A stretch of 5,044 nucleotides of DNA from DASTCC01 sp035711465 (GTDB taxonomy: Bacteria > Acidobacteriota > Vicinamibacteria > Vicinamibacterales > SCN-69-37): assembly GCA_035711465.1 (NCBI GenBank), contig DASTCC010000298.1:1-5044 (forward strand), given 5' to 3'. The notes beneath the pieces were generated by a model, which ran no database searches, was not told the DNA's origin, and worked only from the letters and a program-made list of their open reading frames with translations. Below, in pieces: positions 1 through 5,044 of this stretch. The position numbers were made by a program, and so were the translations under genes. The number at the start of each line of letters is the position of its first letter. Position 1 is the first letter of the stretch.

Positions 1-172
1 GCGACGAATGCCCTGACGCTGGTCTACTGGGACTCTTTGGTAAGGACACCGCGCCTTAATCAATCGATTCCCAGATGACGAGCGCGAGCGCGTTCCTGGC
101 ACCCGCCCGCACCAGTCGGACCTGGAGCACCTGACGGTCCCGACCAGGATCTTGAACGCTTGGGTTGCGCGT
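1..172. other. Intergenic, no supported gene
   Basis: No open frame with a credible start and composition is visible on either strand. On the minus strand the frame after the VOC stop stays open to a TAA at 56-58, about 38 codons, but has no ATG. An 8-bp palindrome AATCGATT (62-69) is within chance expectation. No terminator with a U-tract is seen after the VOC gene. Confidence 0.5.
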
Positions 173-541
173 TCAGCGCTCGGAGTGGAGGCCGACGACG
201 TTCCCTTCGGTGTCCTTGAACAGCGCGAAGAAGCCATACTCGGGCGAGATCGGCGTTTTCGGCACGATCACGTGGCCGCCGGCCGCTTCGACCCGGCCCG
301 CGACGGCGGACAGATCGGGATTTGCATTGAGATACACGGTCGCGCCGCCTTGCGCGGGATGCGCATCCGGACCGGCGACGACGGCGCCGCCGACGCCGCC
401 CTGATCGGCGGGAAAGAATCCCATCTGATTCGGCCCCATCGGCACGTGCTGCAGCTCGACGCCGAGGATCTTCGCGTAGAACTTCGTCGCCCGCCCGAAA
501 TCAGACGCCGGAATCTCGAACCAATTGATCGCGTTCTTCAT
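173..541 (-). CDS. VOC-family (glyoxalase/bleomycin-resistance fold) small protein
   Basis: This 122-residue protein has the length and layout of a single-chain vicinal-oxygen-chelate protein with two beta-alpha-beta-beta-beta modules. The first spans about residues 4-56 (N-terminal strand NWFEIPASD, then the helix FGRATKFYAKIL). The second spans about 67-120 and ends in the typical FALFKDTEGNVVGLHS strand pair. The ATG is the first start after an in-frame TGA (560-562) and has GGAGG 9 nt upstream, so the start is secure. It stops with TGA just after the last strand, so it looks complete. The substrate is unknown. Where metal-dependent members carry a ligand Glu after the GN turn this protein has Gly117, and the first-strand ligand position has Asn6, so glyoxalase I activity is unlikely. 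It is probably cytoplasmic, with no signal peptide. It lies 283 bp downstream of the lipoprotein gene and may have its own promoter. The family call is firm; function is open. Confidence 0.92.
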   Translation of the reverse strand: MKNAINWFEIPASDFGRATKFYAKILGVELQHVPMGPNQMGFFPADQGGVGGAVVAGPDAHPAQGGATVYLNANPDLSAVAGRVEAAGGHVIVPKTPISPEYGFFALFKDTEGNVVGLHSER

Positions 542-575
542 TGACCAACACCTCCAGCTTCAGTGTTGCTGGTCA
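542..575. repeat. Inverted repeat spanning the VOC ribosome binding site
   Basis: TGACCAACAC (542-551) pairs with GTGTTGCTGGTCA (563-575), giving ten complementary bases with one 3-nt bulge and an 11-nt loop. On the minus-strand transcript this is a stem-loop ending directly at the VOC start codon, with the Shine-Dalgarno core in the loop and first stem pair. It could be an operator for a dimeric repressor or an RNA hairpin that modulates translation. The symmetry is seen directly; a regulatory role is inferred. Confidence 0.5.
551..555 (-). promoter_or_regulatory. Shine-Dalgarno of the VOC gene
   Basis: On the minus strand GGAGG ends 9 nt before the ATG at 541. This fixes the start of the VOC gene. 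The motif sits at the loop/stem border of the inverted repeat at 542-575. Confidence 0.75.
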
Positions 576-606
576 GTGGGTATCCACGATTGAACGAATG
601 CGACAT

Positions 607-744
607 GGTTCCCGGTTCTCGGGGTTCCGGGGTTCTCGGGGTTCCGGGGTTCCGCGGTTCTGGTTCCGCGGTTCCTCGGGGTTCGTGGTTCCGGGGTTCG
701 GTTCGGGGTTCCGGGTTCGGTTCCGAGGTTCGGTTCCGAGGTTC
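607..744. repeat. Degenerate GGTTC tandem repeat array
   Basis: GGTTC occurs 19 times in 138 bp, at starts 607, 614, 623, 631, 640, 648, 656, 662, 670, 680, 687, 695, 700, 707, 714, 719, 727, 732 and 740. Spacing is 5-10 bp, most often 7-8, and the linkers are G/C-rich (typically CGGG, CGA or CGC). It lies wholly in the gap between the lipoprotein gene (stop at 825) and the VOC gene (start at 541). No plausible protein runs through it. The irregular pitch suggests an old, decayed simple-sequence expansion rather than a CRISPR array or phase-variable tract. Confidence 0.85.
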
Positions 745-771
745 GGTGCTGAAACCGGAACCGAACCTCGG
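723..771. repeat. Inverted repeat closing the GGTTC array
   Basis: CCGAGGTTCGGTTCCG (723-738) is perfectly complementary in inverse order to 756-771, giving 16-bp arms and a 17-nt loop. A second, competing left arm at 736-747 (CCGAGGTTCGGT) also pairs perfectly with 760-771, over 12 bp. The structure is about 50-100 nt downstream of the lipoprotein stop, so it could stabilise or end that transcript. No U-tract follows, so a classical intrinsic terminator is not supported. Confidence 0.6.
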
Positions 772-782
772 CACTTCGGGCA

Positions 783-795
783 CCGAGCAGCTCGG
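783..795 (-). terminator. Short GC hairpin downstream of the lipoprotein gene (weak terminator candidate)
   Basis: CCGAG-CAG-CTCGG is a perfect 5-bp hairpin with a 3-nt loop, 29 nt past the lipoprotein stop codon. The facing CCCC (802-805) and GGGG (817-820) runs, directly downstream of the same stop, could form a second small stem. No T-run follows on the minus strand, so this is at best a pause or 3'-end stabilising structure. Confidence 0.2.
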
Positions 796-824
796 AAGAG
801 CCCCCAACCCTGGAACGGGGCGAT

Positions 825-2018
825 CTATCCTCCCCACCGCACGACGACGACGTTGGAGCGTTCGTCGACGGTACGCATCGAGGGGTAGAAGCGATTCGGC
901 GTCGAGGACATCAGGCCGATGAGATCGCCGTTGCGCGGCACGTACGATCGCAACGGCTCGTTGCCGTCCATGTAGAACGTGCCGCTGAAGCCGTCGTTCG
1001 TTTCGGTGTCCTTGCATGCCTGTCCAGGGCGGTACCAGCGGCCCGAGCCGCCGTACCAACGGCCGTTGATGAACGCGAACATCCACTGGTTGCCCTGCAC
1101 CTGCGTCGACGGGTCGTCGAAGAAGACCGTCCCCGGCCAGCTGTTGAGGTGGGTGTGATCGATGCAGACGATGCCGTTCTGGGCCGTGGTCGCGGTCACG
1201 CGCGCGGTCGCGGGCCAGCTGGCGATGTTGCCCGGGCCCTGGACGATCGTCACCGTTCGAAGATCGAGCTGATCGCCGCTCGACGGCTGGCGGTCGATCG
1301 ACCGCGGGCTCGAGTACTCGCTGGCCGCCGAGTTCGACGCGTCGATGGCGCGGGCGCGCCAGTAGATCGTGCCCTCCGGCAGATCGACCGGCGGCGTCCA
1401 CGACGTCTGCGATGGCTGCTCGGGTACCGTCGCCGACGTCAGCAGCGATGCAAACGTCGACGACGTCGAGACCTGGAACTCGTAGGTGACGGCGCCGGCC
1501 GTGCCCGTGCGGCTGGCGTTCTGGACGACGAACGTCGGCCGCTCGGTGAACACCGGCCCGTTCGCCGGCAGCACCGGCACCGGCGCCTGGAACACGACGT
1601 TGGCGCGCACGAGGAAGTTGGCGACGTTCGACAGCGCGCCTTCGACGCCGTCGACGACCGCGCGCGACCGCCAGTAGTAGGTGCGGCCGGCGTCGAGCAC
1701 GGGCAGGGTCACCGTGGTCACGCCGTCCGATCCCTCGGGGATGTCGCCGCGCGAGAACACCATCGGATCGAAGGACGCCGCCGTCGACACCTCCACCAGG
1801 TAGGTGGTCGATCCGGCGCCGGTTTTCGGCGCGTTGGCGATCGTCAGCGTCAGCGGCTGCTGCGAGAAGTTGAACGCCGCGCCGTCGGCCGGCGACTGCG
1901 TCGAGGGGGTGGCGAAGCTCACGGACGGGCGCGCGGGATTGCTGGTGCCGCAGGCGGCCGACACCGCCAGCGTGGCGGCGACGACCGTCGCCGTCCGGAT
2001 CGAGAGTCGAACGTGCAT
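825..2018 (-). CDS. Secreted lipoprotein with two FN3-like domains and an unassigned C-terminal domain
   Basis: This 397-residue protein begins with a basic, hydrophobic signal peptide (residues 1-22) followed by Cys23 in the sequence VSAAC. This is an imperfect lipobox, with Ser at -3 where Leu/Val/Ile is usual, so a type II signal peptide is likely but not certain. Two fibronectin-III-like beta-sandwich repeats follow at about 36-138 and 145-243. Each starts with a Pro-rich P-A-(D/N)-G turn (residues 43-46, 151-154) and ends in a strand with YYWRSRA (114-120) or YWRARA (219-224). Residues about 248-397 form a third domain rich in Trp, Tyr and Gly, with Cys285 and Cys335 that may form a disulfide and the marked segment INGRWYGGSGRWYRPGQ (317-333). 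I do not recognise it as a named domain; it could bind carbohydrate or another polymer. The start has AAGGAG 8 nt upstream. The gene lies 19 bp after the PhoD gene and is probably co-transcribed with it. Location is inferred to be the cell envelope, facing outward; no enzymatic motif is visible. Confidence 0.87.
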   Translation of the reverse strand: MHVRLSIRTATVVAATLAVSAACGTSNPARPSVSFATPSTQSPADGAAFNFSQQPLTLTIANAPKTGAGSTTYLVEVSTAASFDPMVFSRGDIPEGSDGVTTVTLPVLDAGRTYYWRSRAVVDGVEGALSNVANFLVRANVVFQAPVPVLPANGPVFTERPTFVVQNASRTGTAGAVTYEFQVSTSSTFASLLTSATVPEQPSQTSWTPPVDLPEGTIYWRARAIDASNSAASEYSSPRSIDRQPSSGDQLDLRTVTIVQGPGNIASWPATARVTATTAQNGIVCIDHTHLNSWPGTVFFDDPSTQVQGNQWMFAFINGRWYGGSGRWYRPGQACKDTETNDGFSGTFYMDGNEPLRSYVPRNGDLIGLMSSTPNRFYPSMRTVDERSNVVVVRWGG

Positions 2019-2026
2019 GAGTGGAA

Positions 2027-2039
2027 CTCCTTGCTCCTT
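2027..2039 (-). promoter_or_regulatory. Tandem Shine-Dalgarno motifs before the lipoprotein gene
   Basis: On the minus strand AAGGAG occurs twice, at 2034-2039 and 2027-2032. The nearer copy ends 8 nt before the ATG at 2018 and is the likely functional site. The farther copy overlaps the TAA stop of the PhoD gene (2038-2040). The arrangement favours efficient re-initiation and translational coupling of the pair. Confidence 0.7.
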
Positions 2040-3633
2040 ACGATGGTGCGGTGCGCGCGGCCGGCAGGTCGATCGACCACAGTCGTTCGCCGCCGACGTT
2101 CCAATGCTCCACGGTCATCGCGCGCGTCGCCGCGTCGATGCGGACACGACCGAAGAACTGCAGGCCGGCCGACGGTGGTCGGTTCGGCTTCATCCCGGAG
2201 GGGATGCCAAGATACCGCGTCTCCGGACCGAACGTCGAGTCGAGCGGCGGCGGCGCGAACGTGCCTGCGTGCAACGGCCCGCTGACGAACTCCCAGAACG
2301 GATCGAAGGCCTTGAAGCTGGCGCGCGCCGGATCGTAGTGGATCGACGCGGCGTGATGGACGTCGGCGGTGATCCAGATGACGTTCCGGACGCGCGCGTC
2401 GCGCAGGTGCATGAGCAGCTCGGCGATCTCGTGCTCGCGGCCGAGCGGGGCGCCGCCATCGCCGTTGGCCACCGCTTCGAACGCCGATCCATCGGTCACC
2501 GTCAGGCCGATCGGCATGTCGCTGCAGATCACTTTCCACGTCGCCCGGCTCGCCGCCAGCCCGCTCTTCAGCAGGTCGAGCTGGGCGCGGCCGAGCAGCG
2601 CCGTCGTCTCGTCCGGCGCAGTCTGCCGGTTGGCGGTGTTCGGCCCCCGGTAGGCGCGCATGTCGAGGATGAACAACTCGAGCAGCAGACCGTAGGCGAT
2701 GTTGCGGAAGATCTGCTCGGTCGGATGCGGCCGCACCGGCAGGCACTGGAAGAACGCGCGCCGCGCGCGTGACGACAGCACCGACACCTTGCGCTCGGTA
2801 TAACGGCTGTCGTCGAGCTCTTCGCTCGGATACCAGTTGTTCAGGACCTCGTGGTCGTCCCACTGGTAATAGCCGGGGACTTCGCTGTTGAAGCGGCGGA
2901 CGTGCGCGTCGCGGTAGTTGTAGAGATGGTTGCCGCGGAACTCGGCCAGCGACTCTGCGACCTTCGCCTTCTCCGGCGTCATCTCGTTGCGCCACACGGT
3001 GCCGTCGTCGAGCGGCATCTCCGCCGCGAGCGGCGCGTCGGCGTAGATCGTGTCGCCGACGTGCACGAAGAAATCCGGCTGCGCGACCCGCATCGTCTCG
3101 TAGGTGCGGATGCCGCCGCGGCCGAGGTCGATGCCAAAGCCTTGTCCAGCAGTGTCGCCCGACCAGACGAACGACACGTCGCGCGCGTCGGCCGGCGGCG
3201 CTTTGAAGTGCCCTTCGACGGGCTCGGAGATGAGGCGCGTGTCGGCGAGGTCGGCGAACCGCACGCGGTAGAAGATGTGCTGCCCCGCCGGCAGCCCGGT
3301 GAGCACGGTCTTGGCGGCGTGATCCGTGTCCGACAGCGCCAGCGGCCCGACGACACGGCGCACGTTCTCGAACGACGCCGTCGTCGACCACTGCACGAGC
3401 ATCGTCGACGGCCGGTCGGCACGGCTCCAGATCACGGCGCCGTCGGCGGTGACGTCGCCGCACATCACGCCGCTGGGCAGCTCCATGCGCGCGCCCGGCG
3501 CCCGCACGATCGCCGGCGCCTGCGCCGCCTGCAGCATCGCCGCAATCCGATCGCCCGGCGCCGCCGCGGACGCACCCAAGCCCGCGAGCAGACGAGTGCC
3601 GAACTGACGGCGCGTGAAAGCGCTCGACGACAT
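2038..3633 (-). CDS. Tat-exported alkaline phosphatase D (PhoD) family metallophosphoesterase
   Basis: This 531-residue protein belongs to the PhoD family, phosphomonoesterases/phosphodiesterases that act outside the cytoplasm and release phosphate from organic esters. A twin-arginine signal is seen at residues 7-13 (TRRQFGT) followed by an Ala/Leu/Gly-rich stretch. A PhoD-type N-terminal beta domain spans about 52-145 (SGVMCGDVTADGAVIWSRAD). The metallophosphatase core follows: SGDTAGQGFG (158-167), DFFVHVGDTIYAD (187-199) with Asp194 and Tyr197, WDDHEVLNN (258-266), LDMRAYRG (323-330), and ITADVHHA (421-428) with Asp424, His426 and His427. Length fits the family. The ATG is the first start after an in-frame TGA at 3673-3675 and is needed to keep the Tat motif, though no Shine-Dalgarno precedes it. 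Unlike B. subtilis PhoD, whose iron ligands include a Cys in the first core motif, the equivalent segment here has Gly-Asp and no Cys. This suggests a divergent subfamily. Substrate (monoester, diester or phospholipid) cannot be told. The lipoprotein gene follows after 19 bp. Confidence 0.95.
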   Translation of the reverse strand: MSSSAFTRRQFGTRLLAGLGASAAAPGDRIAAMLQAAQAPAIVRAPGARMELPSGVMCGDVTADGAVIWSRADRPSTMLVQWSTTASFENVRRVVGPLALSDTDHAAKTVLTGLPAGQHIFYRVRFADLADTRLISEPVEGHFKAPPADARDVSFVWSGDTAGQGFGIDLGRGGIRTYETMRVAQPDFFVHVGDTIYADAPLAAEMPLDDGTVWRNEMTPEKAKVAESLAEFRGNHLYNYRDAHVRRFNSEVPGYYQWDDHEVLNNWYPSEELDDSRYTERKVSVLSSRARRAFFQCLPVRPHPTEQIFRNIAYGLLLELFILDMRAYRGPNTANRQTAPDETTALLGRAQLDLLKSGLAASRATWKVICSDMPIGLTVTDGSAFEAVANGDGGAPLGREHEIAELLMHLRDARVRNVIWITADVHHAASIHYDPARASFKAFDPFWEFVSGPLHAGTFAPPPLDSTFGPETRYLGIPSGMKPNRPPSAGLQFFGRVRIDAATRAMTVEHWNVGGERLWSIDLPAARTAPS

Positions 3634-3642
3634 TGCGTGACG

Positions 3643-3671
3643 AAGATAACTTGAAAAGTTGAAACTTCGAA
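3643..3671 (-). promoter_or_regulatory. Weak candidate promoter upstream of the PhoD gene
   Basis: On the minus strand TTCGAA (3666-3671) and TATCTT (3643-3648) are separated by 17 bp, matching the sigma-70 consensus at 3/6 and 4/6 positions. The -10 would end 9 nt before the ATG, giving an almost leaderless message, which would fit the absence of a Shine-Dalgarno. The match is poor and could be chance. Confidence 0.2.
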
Positions 3672-3673
3672 GT
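3648..3673. repeat. Alternating AACTT/AAGTT palindromic cluster before the PhoD gene
   Basis: AACTT (3648-3652), AAGTT (3656-3660), AACTT (3663-3667) and AAGT (3670-3673) alternate in orientation at 7-8 bp pitch. Together they form overlapping inverted repeats, including the perfect 10-bp palindrome ACTTCGAAGT (3664-3673). It is notably AT-rich against a GC-rich background and lies 15-40 bp upstream of the PhoD start. It may be an operator or a decayed 7-bp repeat. Confidence 0.45.
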
Positions 3674-3691
3674 CAGAACTCTCGTTCACCG

Positions 3692-3703
3692 TGACGGCCG
3701 TCA
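3692..3703. repeat. Perfect 12-bp palindrome in the permease-PhoD gap
   Basis: TGACGGCCGTCA is exactly self-complementary, with no spacer. It lies 59-70 bp upstream of the PhoD start codon, a position suited to a dimeric regulator. No regulator family can be assigned from the site alone. Confidence 0.4.
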
Positions 3704-3725
3704 AGAGAGCCCCGAACGACAGCCT

Positions 3726-3750
3726 CTTCACGCGCTTCACGCGCTTCACG
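3726..3750. repeat. 9-bp tandem repeat (CTTCACGCG, 2.8 copies)
   Basis: The unit CTTCACGCG occurs at 3726-3734 and 3735-3743, with a partial copy CTTCACG at 3744-3750. It is perfect, lies entirely between the permease stop and the PhoD start, and is followed by the near-palindrome CACGGTTAACTGTG (3747-3760, one mismatched pair) and a doubled GAGTTC (3766-3771, 3773-3778). The function is unknown. Confidence 0.7.
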
Positions 3751-3781
3751 GTTAACTGTGGATCTGAGTTCCGAGTTCTTT

Positions 3782-5044
3782 TCAGTCCGGCCGCAACACC
3801 CCCGACGGATCCAGCCGAGAGGCGCGCAGCGCCGGGATCGTCGTTGCCGCGACGGCGATCGCGACTACGAGCGTGGTGGCGGCCGTCAGGATCAGCGGAT
3901 CCGATGCATTGACCGCGTAGATCTGACTCGAGACGAGCCGGCCCGCGAAGTACGCGGCGGTCAGGCCGATCGCCGTGCCGAAGGCGGCGAGCATGGCGCC
4001 GTGCTTGAGCACCAGCCAGAACACCTGGCCGGGCGCGGCGCCGAGCGCCAGGCGCGTCGCCATCTCGCCGCGCCGCTGTGCCGCCGCGTAGGCAACGACG
4101 CCGTAGATGCCGACCGCGGCCAGCAGCACCGCGGCGACGCCGAACATCATCATCAGCGTCATGCCGAGCTCCTGCCGCCGGATCGTGTTGGCGACGAGGA
4201 TCGGCATCGGCTCGAAGTCCACCGCCATGTTGGGATCGAAGCGGCGAATCTCGTCGCGGATCGGACCTTGCAGCGACGCGGGGTCGCCCGACGTCTGCAC
4301 GACGAACGACAGCCGGCGGAGGGGAAACTGGCCCGTCGACGTGTAGAACGACGGCTCGGGCTCGTCGTTGAGCGACTTCTGCCGCACGTCGCCGACCACG
4401 CCGACGATCTCGATTTCGTTGTCCGGATTGATCGTCGGATAGCCGCCCATGAAGTGCATGCCGATCGGAGTGCGTCCCTTCAGGTACCTGTTGACGAACG
4501 CCTGGTTGACGACGGCGACGCCGAGCGAGCCGGCGCGATCGTCCTCGGTGAAGTCGCGTCCGCTGACGAGCGGGATGCCCATGGCCTGGAAGAAGCCTGG
4601 ACTGACGATGCGCTGGCGCGAGCCCATCGGGTTGTTCGCATCGAACGGATCGCCCTTGAACTGGATGAAGAGCGAGTTCTCGAACGTATTGCGGAGCGGG
4701 ACGTTCGCCGTCGCCGCGGCGGCGACGACACCGGGCAGCGCGCGCACCTTGCCGAGCAGGTCGTTCGTCGCCGTCTGAATCGCCGGCGGGTTGGGATAGC
4801 GCGGTCCGTTCAGCGCGACGTCGAAGATCAGCCGCCGCTCGGCGGTGAAGCCGACGTCGCTGGCGCGCAGGTTCTCGAAGCCGCGGATCAGCCAGCCGGC
4901 GCCGGCGACCAGCACGATCGCGAGCGCGATCTCCGCGATCGTCATGACGCCGAGCCATCGGCCCGTGCCCAGCCCGGCGCCGCCCGATCGGCCGCTCTCG
5001 TTCATCAAGGTCTTGACGTCGGTGGCGGCGAGACGAATCGCCGG
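3782..5044 (-). CDS. ADOP-type ABC transporter permease, C-terminal half (cut by window edge)
   Basis: This frame is open to the right edge, giving 420 visible residues; the real start is outside the window. The TTG at 5008 and ATG at 5005 are internal, because the preceding codons (AIRLAATDVKTL) read like the linker before the second half of such permeases. In the visible part a transmembrane segment lies at about 32-54. A MacB-type periplasmic domain follows at about 72-287 (SPGFFQAMGIPLVSGRDF, VVNQAFVNRYL, IVGVVGDVRQ). The FtsX-type membrane domain follows, with helices at about 295-320, 342-370 and 384-404. The cytoplasmic loop QRRGEMATRLALGA and the terminal PALRASRLDPSGVLRPD are typical. 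The family is the acidobacterial duplicated orphan permeases of about 800 residues, in which two MacB_PCD-FtsX halves are fused and an adjacent ATPase gene is often lacking; none is visible here. They are inferred to be MacB-like transporters or envelope machines, with cargo generally unknown. The PhoD gene begins 148 bp downstream. Confidence 0.93.
   Translation of the reverse strand, partial: PAIRLAATDVKTLMNESGRSGGAGLGTGRWLGVMTIAEIALAIVLVAGAGWLIRGFENLRASDVGFTAERRLIFDVALNGPRYPNPPAIQTATNDLLGKVRALPGVVAAAATANVPLRNTFENSLFIQFKGDPFDANNPMGSRQRIVSPGFFQAMGIPLVSGRDFTEDDRAGSLGVAVVNQAFVNRYLKGRTPIGMHFMGGYPTINPDNEIEIVGVVGDVRQKSLNDEPEPSFYTSTGQFPLRRLSFVVQTSGDPASLQGPIRDEIRRFDPNMAVDFEPMPILVANTIRRQELGMTLMMMFGVAAVLLAAVGIYGVVAYAAAQRRGEMATRLALGAAPGQVFWLVLKHGAMLAAFGTAIGLTAAYFAGRLVSSQIYAVNASDPLILTAATTLVVAIAVAATTIPALRASRLDPSGVLRPD

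Noticed and set aside
56..175. In-frame continuation past the VOC TGA for about 38 codons to a TAA, suggesting readthrough or a broken longer gene
   Set aside because: The VOC fold is complete at residue 122, and the extension has no recognisable domain and no start codon. An open stretch of this length is ordinary at high GC.
607..744. Possible CRISPR or phase-variation tract
   Set aside because: The units are only 5-10 bp, irregular and without unique spacers, and the array lies outside any reading frame or clear promoter spacer.
538..1401. Minus-strand frame running from inside the lipoprotein gene through the GGTTC array, giving a Pro/Glu/Arg-rich (EPRN/PGTPRTPEP-like) tail
   Set aside because: It overlaps the lipoprotein gene in another frame, and the repetitive tail is just the translated DNA repeat. 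The lipoprotein ends naturally in a beta strand before its stop, so no frameshifted extension is needed.
1149..2285. Long plus-strand open frame (378 codons) opposite the lipoprotein and phosphatase genes
   Set aside because: Its translation is very rich in Arg, Ala and Gly with no domain or signal, as expected for the antisense of GC-rich coding sequence. The minus-strand proteins are clearly real.
2851..3654. Plus-strand open frame (267 codons) opposite the PhoD gene
   Set aside because: It has Arg/Val-rich low-complexity composition and lies fully antisense to a conserved enzyme, so it is a shadow frame.
5003..5008. TTG/ATG as the true start of the permease gene
   Set aside because: The frame stays open to the window edge, and the upstream codons match the usual linker preceding the second half of ADOP permeases, so the gene continues beyond the window.
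2038..5044. A three-gene operon including the permease
   Set aside because: The 148-bp gap with repeats and palindromes between the permease stop and the PhoD start makes a separate promoter more likely. Co-transcription cannot be excluded but is not supported.

Overview
The window is a high-GC bacterial chromosome segment in which every supported gene lies on the minus strand. In transcription order (right to left) these are the C-terminal half of an ABC-type permease of the ADOP kind (3782 to the right edge), a Tat-targeted PhoD-type alkaline phosphatase/phosphodiesterase (2038-3633), a secreted lipoprotein with two fibronectin-III-like domains and an unassigned C-terminal domain (825-2018), and a small VOC/glyoxalase-fold protein (173-541). 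The orphan MacB/FtsX-type permease, the tripartite lipoprotein and the GC-rich codon use suggest Acidobacteriota, perhaps the Vicinamibacteria lineage. This is inference from gene content; the window has no rRNA or other phylogenetic marker.

Layout. Positions 1-172 hold no gene I can support. The VOC gene follows, with a good ribosome binding site embedded in an inverted repeat (542-575). The 283-bp gap between the VOC gene and the lipoprotein gene holds a degenerate GGTTC tandem array (607-744) and inverted repeats (723-771, 783-795). The lipoprotein and phosphatase genes are 19 bp apart, and the phosphatase stop codon overlaps a second Shine-Dalgarno-like motif, so they are almost certainly one transcription unit. 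The 148-bp gap upstream of the phosphatase holds a cluster of palindromes and a 9-bp tandem repeat. The permease fragment fills the rest and is open to the window edge.

Function. The phosphatase is probably exported folded through Tat and releases phosphate from organic phosphoesters outside the cytoplasm. The lipoprotein made from the same message is likely an envelope-anchored surface or binding protein; its link to phosphatase activity is only contextual. The permease and the VOC protein are separated by repeat-bearing gaps and may be independent neighbours.

I found no mobile element, CRISPR array, RNA gene or defence island. There is no strong case for a new multi-gene system. The items most worth a second look are the unassigned lipoprotein C-terminal domain and its coupling to the phosphatase, the variant metal-site segment of the phosphatase, and the repeat-filled intergenic regions.
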